From contig OX595998.1 of assembly GCA_951394045.1 (NCBI GenBank), positions 1,674,001-1,738,000 of the forward strand: a stretch of DNA of 64,000 nucleotides, in the 5' to 3' direction. Below, piece by piece: positions 28,967-36,966 of the stretch. The stretch is from Nitzschia sp. DOCU1 (taxonomy: Eukaryota > Bacillariophyta > Bacillariophyceae > Bacillariales > Bacillariaceae). The translations under genes and the position numbers were made by a program. The notes under the pieces were generated by a model, which saw nothing but the letters and a program-made list of their open reading frames with translations, was not told where the DNA came from and did no database searches. Position 1 is the stretch's first letter; the number at the start of each line of letters is the position of its first letter.

Positions 28967-31063
28967 ATGACGGCGTCGAGTACCGAAGGAGAAGAAATTG
29001 TAATCGCAAACGTTGTTAATACATCTCCTGTCTCTTCACCCAATACTATTGTTCGAAGGACTATCACGATATCTCCCAATGGCAAGAACCCTCACAAGAT
29101 AAACAAGAATAGGGACGTGATGATACAAACAAATGCTCAGGAAGGAGAATACGATGAAACCGAGGGGACTACGGATTTCGAGGACACTTCTTCCAACAGC
29201 TCGACAGATGTCCTGGTTACTTCAAGAAGCAGCTCGGAAGCAATAAGTGGCGAGAACGATCTGAGGGGTCCAGCCGAAGAATCAGCCGCAGCGGGCAGTT
29301 TAAGTCCTGCTGCCCCCCTTGCGGATACGATGCCTTCCTCGTTGTCTCCTCCACCGCGGCACTCTTCCACTGCTACGACGAAGACGGAAAAGAAACGAAT
29401 TGATCGTAAAAAGTGGGGAGATCAATTAGACCGATTCAACAAGACCTTTCGGGAGAAACGTCTAGTAGCTCGACGACGAGCATCAGCTCTTGCTGCTGCG
29501 AGCGAACAGGCTGCGCCCTCGGCTCTACATGCGAATACTCCTACTACAACTAGTTCGAGTGGTAATCATCAAGACGATCATCATCATCATCATTTACGAT
29601 TGGATTTGGAAAATGCCCGAAGCAAAGTCCAAGAGGAACAAGGATTGCGACTGCAACTACAAGAACAGCTAACGACACTTCAAGGTCATTATCAAGCCTT
29701 GTTGTTAGCACAGCAAAAGGAGACGCAACAGCAGCAAGCCCAAGTATACGAACATGCTCGAAAAGAAGCTCAGTTACGGGCGCTGCAACAAGCCTGCGAA
29801 GCGTTGAGACTTGAAAATGTTCAATTAGTAGAACAACGTCAGGTCATGAATCAATTGCAAGCTCAATTAAATGAACTGATTGTTCAACAAGAACAAGTCT
29901 ATCAAGATCACTTGGTGGAAACTCAACGCAACTTGCAACAGTCTCAGGCTGCTTACCAATCTGCTCAAGATGAAATTGTCACCTTGCAAATTCAAGTTCA
30001 AGCGTTACAAGCGGCTTTGCAGCAATCGCAGCAACAACAAGACGAGTCTTCATCGACTACAATTCAAGAATTGAACCGTCAGGGCAAGTCCTTGATGAGC
30101 GAAACAAATCAATTGCGGGCCGAGCAGTTGGCTACCGAAGCGGATCGACGTCAAACCATGGATCAGCTGAAAAAACAGTTAAAGGAATCCAAGCAAGCCC
30201 TCGAAGAAAAAGAATTACAGTTGTTACAAGAAGCAGAAGAAACGTCTCGATTAGCATCTCAAGTGTTGTTATTGCAAGAGGAAACAAATCAGTTGCGAGA
30301 ACAAGTGGTGACATTGCAAAAGAAGGCGCCCACGGACACTATTCAAGAGTTACAGGCGCAAATTCAACGCTTGGACAATCAATGTCAGAACCAGCGTAAA
30401 TTGATTCAGAATTTGGAACGCCAAAACACGGCTTTTACTAATCAGGCAGGACTGACGACAGAACAAGCATCTACAGTAGTAAGAGTGGGTGGTAACCCAA
30501 GCCGTCGTTTGAGCTCTCTTTCCACCCTGATGATGTCTCAAACACTAGACGAAGATGATGAAATGGATGATTCCATTACCGGTGGTGGTGGCAGTACAAA
30601 GGGAACGAATTCCACGTATGGCCAAGATGACGACGAGGACGACGGCGACGAATCTCTTCAGAGCATGTTTCAAAGTTGGAAGAGCAATTACAGCAAAACC
30701 AACGAGAAGGCACGTCGTCACACCGTGTCGTCCACTGCTTTGATGAGCCAGCAAGATGGTGATCATTCTTCGAACCGAAGAAGTAGTTCGGTGCATTTAC
30801 AAATGCACTTGATGCACGAGGCCATGAAGACGAATGCAAGTAACAGAAAGGGAACGGCTCCAGAACAATCCTCTCCTGCACCATTGGACAATACACATTA
30901 TTCTTCCAGCATGTCATCCTTTTCTACTACTCCAGCAGAACTACAGCGTTCCTTCATTCAAGATGCCATGACCGAAAAGCGTCATCAAAGTGGAGCCTTG
31001 GCTCGAATTACGTCAATGTTTTCGGCGCCGCAGCCTTCCGACGACGAGTCCGAGGTCCGTTGA
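28967..31063 (+). CDS. Coiled-coil protein (698 aa), reading frame possibly continuing
   Basis: ATG at 28967. Residues 1-150 are Ser/Thr/Glu-rich, and a basic segment KKRIDRKKWGDQLDRFNKTF follows, split here as KKRIDRKKWGDQ and LDRFNKTF. After a HHHHH run, residues about 216-480 form a Gln/Glu/Leu-rich coiled coil with a QQQ-rich core. The C-terminal third is Ser-rich and acidic, with short conserved-looking stretches such as ESLQSMFQSWKSNYSK. No enzymatic domain is visible. The frame ends at 31063, but a second frame (31060-31347) directly after it has similar Ser/Asp-rich composition and may be the real C-terminus. A scaffold role is only a guess. It is divergent from the 2,279-aa coiled-coil gene, and both share Gln/Glu-rich heptads. 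Confidence 0.8.
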   Translation: MTASSTEGEEIVIANVVNTSPVSSPNTIVRRTITISPNGKNPHKINKNRDVMIQTNAQEGEYDETEGTTDFEDTSSNSSTDVLVTSRSSSEAISGENDLRGPAEESAAAGSLSPAAPLADTMPSSLSPPPRHSSTATTKTEKKRIDRKKWGDQLDRFNKTFREKRLVARRRASALAAASEQAAPSALHANTPTTTSSSGNHQDDHHHHHLRLDLENARSKVQEEQGLRLQLQEQLTTLQGHYQALLLAQQKETQQQQAQVYEHARKEAQLRALQQACEALRLENVQLVEQRQVMNQLQAQLNELIVQQEQVYQDHLVETQRNLQQSQAAYQSAQDEIVTLQIQVQALQAALQQSQQQQDESSSTTIQELNRQGKSLMSETNQLRAEQLATEADRRQTMDQLKKQLKESKQALEEKELQLLQEAEETSRLASQVLLLQEETNQLREQVVTLQKKAPTDTIQELQAQIQRLDNQCQNQRKLIQNLERQNTAFTNQAGLTTEQASTVVRVGGNPSRRLSSLSTLMMSQTLDEDDEMDDSITGGGGSTKGTNSTYGQDDDEDDGDESLQSMFQSWKSNYSKTNEKARRHTVSSTALMSQQDGDHSSNRRSSSVHLQMHLMHEAMKTNASNRKGTAPEQSSPAPLDNTHYSSSMSSFSTTPAELQRSFIQDAMTEKRHQSGALARITSMFSAPQPSDDESEVR

Positions 31064-31347
31064 CCATTTTGTCGGGCGGTCACAAACAGCCTACTCCTCG
31101 CGCAAGTTTGGGTGGTAGTAAGCCCGTGAATAGCAACGGGCGTCCAGGCCTTGTCCCGTCTGCCTTGGATCTCGCCGGCGAAATTACCGCCATTACTACT
31201 CCGACGGGGGATTTGGATGTCATCTCACCGCAGAGTGTTTCGGAAGGAGAGACGATTGCTTCGTTGTCACTGTCGAGTCGGGTGGCGGAAGAAGACGACG
31301 TCGATCACAGGGACTCAGTCTTGACGTATAGTTTGGCGGAAGCATGA
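31060..31347 (+). other. Likely C-terminal continuation of the 698-aa coiled-coil gene, frame-shifted
   Basis: An open stretch of 95 codons without its own ATG near the start. It encodes a Ser/Gly/Asp-rich sequence ending ...DSVLTYSLAEA. Removing a 35-nt segment GTCCG...AACAG (31054-31088) would join it to the preceding frame in phase 0. This is very short for an intron, so a sequencing frameshift or frameshift mutation is equally likely. Confidence 0.45.
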
Positions 31348-31573
31348 GTGAGTCTTTGGGCGGGGGAAGCTGCATAAGAGATCAAGTTTTGTCAGATGCA
31401 CATTTCGGGGGTACCAAAAAAGTTCTATTCAAGACTTAATTGTATAGATCATTCATCCGTTGTTTCATCTCTAGCTAGTATAGTGATCCTGGACTATCAA
31501 TTAGCGGTACGGTGACTAGAAACTAGCGACTCGCTACTACTACTAGCTAGCTAGAATGATCACGAGCGTAACA

Positions 31574-32377
31574 TCATCTATTACTTTTGGACGGTGGAAG
31601 CTGCTCTTGCTTGTTTGTCGTTCTTCCACTCGCCGACGCAGCCGATGCTATGAAATCATCGAGTGCAGCGGTAGCATCCTTGAGTTGCCTTAGGATCTGG
31701 ATTTGTGCCGCTGCCGATACGCCCATTTCTCCCCTCAAACCTTGTCCAATCATGACATCGGCTTCACCCCAGAGACCGACTACCATATCCCATTGCGTCT
31801 GCAACCGGTTCATGGTCATTTCTCCCACCACGGATGATGGTTGGGCTATTGCTATTCGTTCCAAGGAATCTTCCAATACGACTCTCCCACTGGACGTCAT
31901 TTTAGGAACTAGATTCAATACTTTGATCCCCGCTTCTTCCAATTTTCCAGCTTGAACGACTTGCTGAATATCTTCGGCTGCCAATCGTTGCGTCTCGAGG
32001 ATTTCCCACGCTTGGGCGACCGAATTGGGGCTCGCAATGGGTGGCACATAGCGAATATCGGGAGCAAATTTCTCGAGAGCTTGGGGTGTCGATACATAGG
32101 GTAATACGCGATCATCAATCGGAATCTTGTAGACGCCAATGCAGTCCGTGTTTAAATCGCCGGGCAAGCAGGCGGCATGGCTGCTGGATCGCAGAGAAGT
32201 CACAGTCAAAAGACCCATGGCCGAGGCGATCCATTCTCTCCGAGTGACTTTTGCTGATACTGCTGGGTCGGGATTCTGGCATTTGTTGTTTGGATTCCAG
32301 GCAACGACAACGACGACCGTCGAAACGAAGCTCTGAAGAAGAACGAAAAGGGCAAGCATTCGGGCCATGGTTGACAT
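31574..32377 (-). CDS. Plastid protein with Tat-like lumen signal, function unknown
   Basis: 267 aa from the ATG at 32377 (MSTMARMLALFVLLQ). A secretory signal peptide (about 1-26) is followed by a short polar stretch and then TRREWIASAMGLLTVTSLRSSSHA, split here as TRREWIASAMGLL and TVTSLRSSSHA. This is a twin-arginine signal with an A-x-A-like cleavage end. The arrangement fits import across the complex plastid membranes and Tat export to the thylakoid lumen. The mature protein (about 200 aa) is mainly helical, with QAWEILETQRLAAEDI and a hydrophobic helix pattern, and recalls small PsbQ-like four-helix lumenal proteins; this is a structural impression only. The frame is open upstream to 32548 with other ATGs, but the chosen start gives the cleaner signal peptide. 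Confidence 0.7.
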   Translation of the reverse strand: MSTMARMLALFVLLQSFVSTVVVVVAWNPNNKCQNPDPAVSAKVTRREWIASAMGLLTVTSLRSSSHAACLPGDLNTDCIGVYKIPIDDRVLPYVSTPQALEKFAPDIRYVPPIASPNSVAQAWEILETQRLAAEDIQQVVQAGKLEEAGIKVLNLVPKMTSSGRVVLEDSLERIAIAQPSSVVGEMTMNRLQTQWDMVVGLWGEADVMIGQGLRGEMGVSAAAQIQILRQLKDATAALDDFIASAASASGRTTNKQEQLPPSKSNR

Positions 32378-32864
32378 AAGAAGATACGCGCCCAAGCTTC
32401 CAGGCGTATAATGTTGGTATCTAGATGACCCAACGAGTCTCTTTGTCTTTGGTGATTCCAATTGTTTACTGACTAATGGCGGTAACAAGAAAATGAAATT
32501 TACAAGAACAGAGAGAGGCATCATGATGGGATGTGATGGGTGCCGCATTCATCTCGGTGCAACTCGCGAGAACAGCGATCTTTTTCGCGGCGGCGCACCT
32601 CATCCAACGCGGGTGCGTGGCTGCTTTCCACGTGTTTAATGCATTCTGATTGGTGAAAGGAGTGTTCGCCGTAGTCTTGCACCGATCCGCTACTGATGGC
32701 CTGCACGAACGCTCCGTGGCTATCATACTCGCTCTCTAACTACAGTAGAGAGTTAGGTAACTATCGTGCGGTGTCGGCGGATCATTGTTTGAATCGTTAA
32801 CGTTCCCAAAAAGCTAGATAGTTACCTAGTGCAAAAAGTTATTGTAGCCTGTATTCTTCCTTGT
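32378..32864. other. Intergenic region between two minus-strand genes
   Basis: Presumed promoter of the lumen-protein gene and 3' end of the SET gene. It holds the inverted repeat TAGGTAACTATC (about 32753-32765) / GATAGTTACCTA (about 32816-32827) and a shorter stem-loop CTCTCTAACT...AGTTAGAGAG-like near 32735-32755. Confidence 0.5.
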
Positions 32865-35498
32865 TCACCTTGGTAATCGGTGCTTTCCATCCTTGCTCCA
32901 ATGAAAGATTTCGATCGGCAGATTGAACTGATCAAAGAAGGGAGCCGGGGGTTCTCCCTTGTAAATATACTTGAGCATTTGCTGGTTGCCTTCTTCCATT
33001 TGAGCACAATACAATCCCACCACGACTCGGACTTCCCCTGCATTTGGATCGTATGCAACAGTCGAAGTCCGATGAAAGCCGTAATCGGATAGTAAAAAGG
33101 CGCGGTCGTGTTCGTATTTGACAGCAACGACATGATCCGCATTGTCACTCTGAATATCTAGTTCGGGATGCGATCCATTCACTGTAATAATTGGGAACAA
33201 AATATTGAATCCTGTATTGTTGCCCGTTCCATAGACGTCCGTGTGCATAAAGGAGTTTTCGGCATGCGAGACACCAATAAAGGATTCATGAAAGCATGTC
33301 AAATGATCCAATCCAAAGTACCGCCCGACACTATCCAAGACGATATCGAACCCAGCCGCTCCCAGGCTGCGTTGAAAGCTCGTGCGGGCCGCTGGATTCC
33401 AGGCTGCAATATAGTGGACATTCAACCCCCAACTCTCCGTTTTGAAGCGTTGCGCAAACCATTGTTCGACTGCACCTTCGTTTCCAGCATCGGGATGTTG
33501 ATCGGCATCAAAGAGAAACCATTCATCCGAGTCCAAGATTGGTTCTGCCAGTAACTGTCGATAGAGACTGTTAATACCGCGTTGATCGGCAAAGTCTTTA
33601 ATGTGCTCGGTCAAGCCGGGAGGGAGTCCAATCACAAAGGCACTTTGCGCAATGTGTTGACCATTATGTTTCCACGTCAACGGCACAATTTCACCGGGTG
33701 CAATCGTATCAATGGGTGTTAATTCGTGTTGCATGACTGGTTGATTCAACCAATTCGGCGGATAGAAACCCTTGGGGACATTGATTTCATGACGAAACAA
33801 GCCTTGTTGTTGCTTTTCCAATGGACCGTCCAGAAACTCTTGATAGGCTGCTTGCCAGTCGGCACCATAATCCAAAAACAATTCTTCCCCAGGTTCCAAA
33901 TCACGCAAGGCTACAAACTCCATAAGCAACTTTCCACTTTGATCGGTCACATCTAATGGGTGTTGATCCAGCCACTCTTGAGGCGTTCGGCCCAAGAAAC
34001 GCATGGCCGTCTCGTCGGAAGGCCATTGAATCTTGACATTGGCTTTGGTGGCATTGGCGTGATTGATATAATTGACCATGGGAGAATACGGCACGAGTAA
34101 TAATTCCGATTCCGCGTGCCCAAAGCAATAGTTCAACAACAACTCAATGCCTTGAAGTTTGTCAAAATCCAAGGCAATCCGACCTTGACCATGGGGTGTC
34201 TTGTCATGAATTTCATAAATGTTCAAATCGTCCCTCCGCAAAGCCAAGAGAGGAGCGGGTGCAATCACCGAACCTTTGGATAAGGCTCGAGTCGTAAAAG
34301 CGCCACGACCAGCCCCGGGAATCGTGGAAGGAGCCACGGTGACATGGTCCAGACAGGCTCCATGTTCTTGTAACCATTCCAAGCTTCGAAGAGGCTGTAC
34401 AGATTCTTGATGCATTGCTTCATGTAACTCTGACTCTGTTATTTCTGGATGGACAGTAGACTTGGGCGGCGCTCCATAATCGCTCAACTTTCGTTGCGTA
34501 ACGGAAACGCCATCCCAAGGACGAGCATTGGATGTAAAATTAGCATGATGTTCTTTCAAGTACTTTCGTACATCCCTTCGTCTCATGGCTTCAATATATT
34601 GTAGCAAATCTCGTTTGGGTTTGAGCGTTTGTAACATTTCCGGCAATTGGTCTCGCATATATTGTTCCGAGTAAGGATCGACTTCCCAGTCGTCTTCTTC
34701 TTCCTCGTCGTCTGTAGCGCTGCCAAACAAATCTGGCAAGACTTCTTCTTTATAATATTCCAAGGGAGGATACTCGTACTCCTCAAAATTGGCACGTAGT
34801 TGCGCTTGATGGCGAGAATGCCACAAGTTTCCATAATGCAAATACAACTCACTACCCGCTTGTATGGGTGCAATAGCTCGAAAGGTAACCCCATGCATGG
34901 CCCAGTTGGCATCGAGTTGCAAGTGATGTTCATCATCATGCTTTTGCCATTCGATATTTGCCAAGGTGGCATGAGAATTCGCCAGAGACGCAATCCCAGG
35001 AGACCACACATTGAGTGGAATGGTAGATTCGTCGTCATCGTCCTTGTCTGGCATGGCCAGTACAATATGAGGTCCTAGTGTCGCTGCGGACAAGCCGCGG
35101 GGTGTTTTGTAAAAGGCCGCACTCAGTTTGGGCGAGGATCCTTCGTCATGAGTCGGACAAAAAACGTCTGATTCGGTCGGCCACACATAACCTAACCAAG
35201 ACAAGAAGCGTTGATTGTTATGATTGCTTCGATATGGAATCGTCTTGTACAAGTCAAAGACGGGAATCATTAGGTCGCGTTCCTGCAGAAGTTGTCCTGC
35301 TTGGATGTCTCGTCCACTAAAGAGACCTAATCCAGCCTGAGGAATGGCCGAGGAAGCCAAGTATAACGAGCAAACTTCTTGGGAAGCAGGCTCCTGAACT
35401 ACTGGATACACGGATCCAGTGGCGGGGTCGACATTGGACTCTGCTGCCAAAGCAAGAGAAGACAATGATAAAAGTAATATAGGTGCTATTACTGTCAT
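32865..35498 (-). CDS. Secreted double-SET-domain protein with 2OG-Fe(II)-oxygenase-like C-terminus
   Basis: 877 aa from the ATG at 35498 (MTVIAPILLLSLSSLALAAES), which begins with a clear signal peptide; the longer frame to 35684 starts upstream of it. A first SET-like region (about 47-223) opens with IPQAGLGLFSGRDI and ends ELYLHYG. A second (about 387-546) has STIPGAGRGAFTTRAL, YINHANATKANV and GEELFLDYG. These match the N-x-H and ELxxDYG cofactor and substrate motifs of SET methyltransferases. From about 620 the sequence changes to a fold resembling 2-oxoglutarate/Fe(II) oxygenases. H752-T753-D754, a distal H809 and R824 in EVRVVVGLY could be the metal and co-substrate residues. SET proteins are usually nuclear or cytosolic, so the signal peptide is unusual. 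Targets are unknown. Confidence 0.8.
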   Translation of the reverse strand: MTVIAPILLLSLSSLALAAESNVDPATGSVYPVVQEPASQEVCSLYLASSAIPQAGLGLFSGRDIQAGQLLQERDLMIPVFDLYKTIPYRSNHNNQRFLSWLGYVWPTESDVFCPTHDEGSSPKLSAAFYKTPRGLSAATLGPHIVLAMPDKDDDDESTIPLNVWSPGIASLANSHATLANIEWQKHDDEHHLQLDANWAMHGVTFRAIAPIQAGSELYLHYGNLWHSRHQAQLRANFEEYEYPPLEYYKEEVLPDLFGSATDDEEEEDDWEVDPYSEQYMRDQLPEMLQTLKPKRDLLQYIEAMRRRDVRKYLKEHHANFTSNARPWDGVSVTQRKLSDYGAPPKSTVHPEITESELHEAMHQESVQPLRSLEWLQEHGACLDHVTVAPSTIPGAGRGAFTTRALSKGSVIAPAPLLALRRDDLNIYEIHDKTPHGQGRIALDFDKLQGIELLLNYCFGHAESELLLVPYSPMVNYINHANATKANVKIQWPSDETAMRFLGRTPQEWLDQHPLDVTDQSGKLLMEFVALRDLEPGEELFLDYGADWQAAYQEFLDGPLEKQQQGLFRHEINVPKGFYPPNWLNQPVMQHELTPIDTIAPGEIVPLTWKHNGQHIAQSAFVIGLPPGLTEHIKDFADQRGINSLYRQLLAEPILDSDEWFLFDADQHPDAGNEGAVEQWFAQRFKTESWGLNVHYIAAWNPAARTSFQRSLGAAGFDIVLDSVGRYFGLDHLTCFHESFIGVSHAENSFMHTDVYGTGNNTGFNILFPIITVNGSHPELDIQSDNADHVVAVKYEHDRAFLLSDYGFHRTSTVAYDPNAGEVRVVVGLYCAQMEEGNQQMLKYIYKGEPPAPFFDQFNLPIEIFHWSKDGKHRLPR

Positions 35499-35993
35499 GG
35501 TGGTGAATATATTGAAGTATGTGATGAAGAGAGAGAGGGTGCTGTGGTTGTGCCACTTTGCTTTTGTCGTTAGTGGTGGATAGAGAGAGAAAGTGATCGT
35601 TGGCACGGGTTGTCGGAAGAGAGCGACTGTTGTTTTCAGTACTTCAGCATACCCAATCCGAATTTTGTTAAGTAGTGGGCGCATGCAAAGCGTTGAACGG
35701 AAATGGTTGCACGTGTCTCATTCCTATCATCATTGGCGCGACAACACGACATTTCAGTCCCCCGAACCGAACGAACGGCGGCAGACAGAGGCGCTATGAA
35801 AATTATTGGCTGGGGTAGAATAAAGGTCGATCGAGTCGACTTTTGCATGCGTCGGCATGAAAATCTTCTTTGGGGGAGAGGAGGCAAAGCATGGCGACAA
35901 CGATCGCTGCTACGAACTTAGTGGTCCTTATCCAACTATCATACCGGTAGATAGGACCACACCAACGCTGTCTACTGTCATTGTTATCATATC
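35499..35993. other. Divergent intergenic region (SET / IMPase)
   Basis: Shared upstream region of two divergent genes. A TACCGGTA palindrome lies at 35942-35949, 45 bp before the IMPase start. Confidence 0.45.
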
Positions 35994-36908
35994 ATGACCA
36001 TTACAACAGCAGAGAATGGCAATAGCCATGAAATCGTGGAGCAAAAAGATTTGAATTCCATTTTAGAGGCCGCCAAGGAAGCGGCCAAACTGGCAGGGGC
36101 CGAGATTCAACGCGCCATTCACTTGGTCGACAATAACGACATGACAACCAAAAGTAATGCCGTGGATTTAGTCACGGAAACCGATCACAAAGCCGAAGAA
36201 TTGATTATTCAATATTTGAAATCCAGATATCCATCCCACAGAATCATTGGAGAAGAATCCTCGGGTGCCGATTGTCGATACGAGTTGACGGACGAGCCAA
36301 CGTGGACGATTGATCCGATTGATGGCACAACCAACTTTGTACACAAATTGGAGGGTTGGAGTTGTGTTTTGATTGCCTTTTTGCAACATCAACAAGTCCA
36401 AGTAGGCGTCACCTACAATCCCGCCAATCAAGAATTGTTTTGGGCGATTCGAGGACAAGGCGCTCATTTGGAAACTTCTCGGGGCACCAGACAAATCTAT
36501 GCCAGTCAATGCAAGACTATCCAAACTGCACTCATTGCGACCGATCCAGGGTATGGTCGCGACAATGCCTCCATTCATCGCTTTCAAAGTGTACAAAGCG
36601 GACTCTTACAGGCTGGAGTACGAAATATTCGAATCATGGGATGTTCGGGATTGTGTTTGGCACATGTAGCCTGTGGTCGATTCGATGCGTTTTTCGAAGA
36701 AGGATCATGGCAAAGTCATACGGGTCCCAAAATTTGGGATTTGGCGGCTGGCAAATTACTAGTGGAAGAAGCGGGAGGAATGACCCGCGATATTACCGAC
36801 CGAGCCTCCAAGGACAAGGCCATGGATTTGATGCAACGATCGAGTTTTGTAGCAGCGACGCCGGAACTGGCCGATCAAATACTGGAAATCATGTATACTG
36901 CCAAATAA
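35994..36908 (+). CDS. Inositol monophosphatase-family phosphatase
   Basis: 304 aa, single exon, ATG at 35994. Motifs of the Mg2+-dependent lithium-sensitive phosphatase family are complete. They include VTETDHKAEELI, the metal ligands in IGEESS (E87) and WTIDPIDGTTNFVH (D107 and D110 in the DPIDGT segment), and the late WDLAAGKLLVEEAGG. IMPase hydrolyses inositol phosphates to free inositol for phosphoinositide synthesis; some relatives act on other sugar phosphates such as histidinol phosphate or galactose phosphate. No targeting peptide is obvious, so a cytosolic location is likely. Length is normal for the family (about 270-300 aa). Confidence 0.93.
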   Translation: MTITTAENGNSHEIVEQKDLNSILEAAKEAAKLAGAEIQRAIHLVDNNDMTTKSNAVDLVTETDHKAEELIIQYLKSRYPSHRIIGEESSGADCRYELTDEPTWTIDPIDGTTNFVHKLEGWSCVLIAFLQHQQVQVGVTYNPANQELFWAIRGQGAHLETSRGTRQIYASQCKTIQTALIATDPGYGRDNASIHRFQSVQSGLLQAGVRNIRIMGCSGLCLAHVACGRFDAFFEEGSWQSHTGPKIWDLAAGKLLVEEAGGMTRDITDRASKDKAMDLMQRSSFVAATPELADQILEIMYTAK

Positions 36909-36966
36909 GAATGATAATACTAACTATCAGGTATGCTCTATCAACACTACAAGTCCCAGCAGCACA

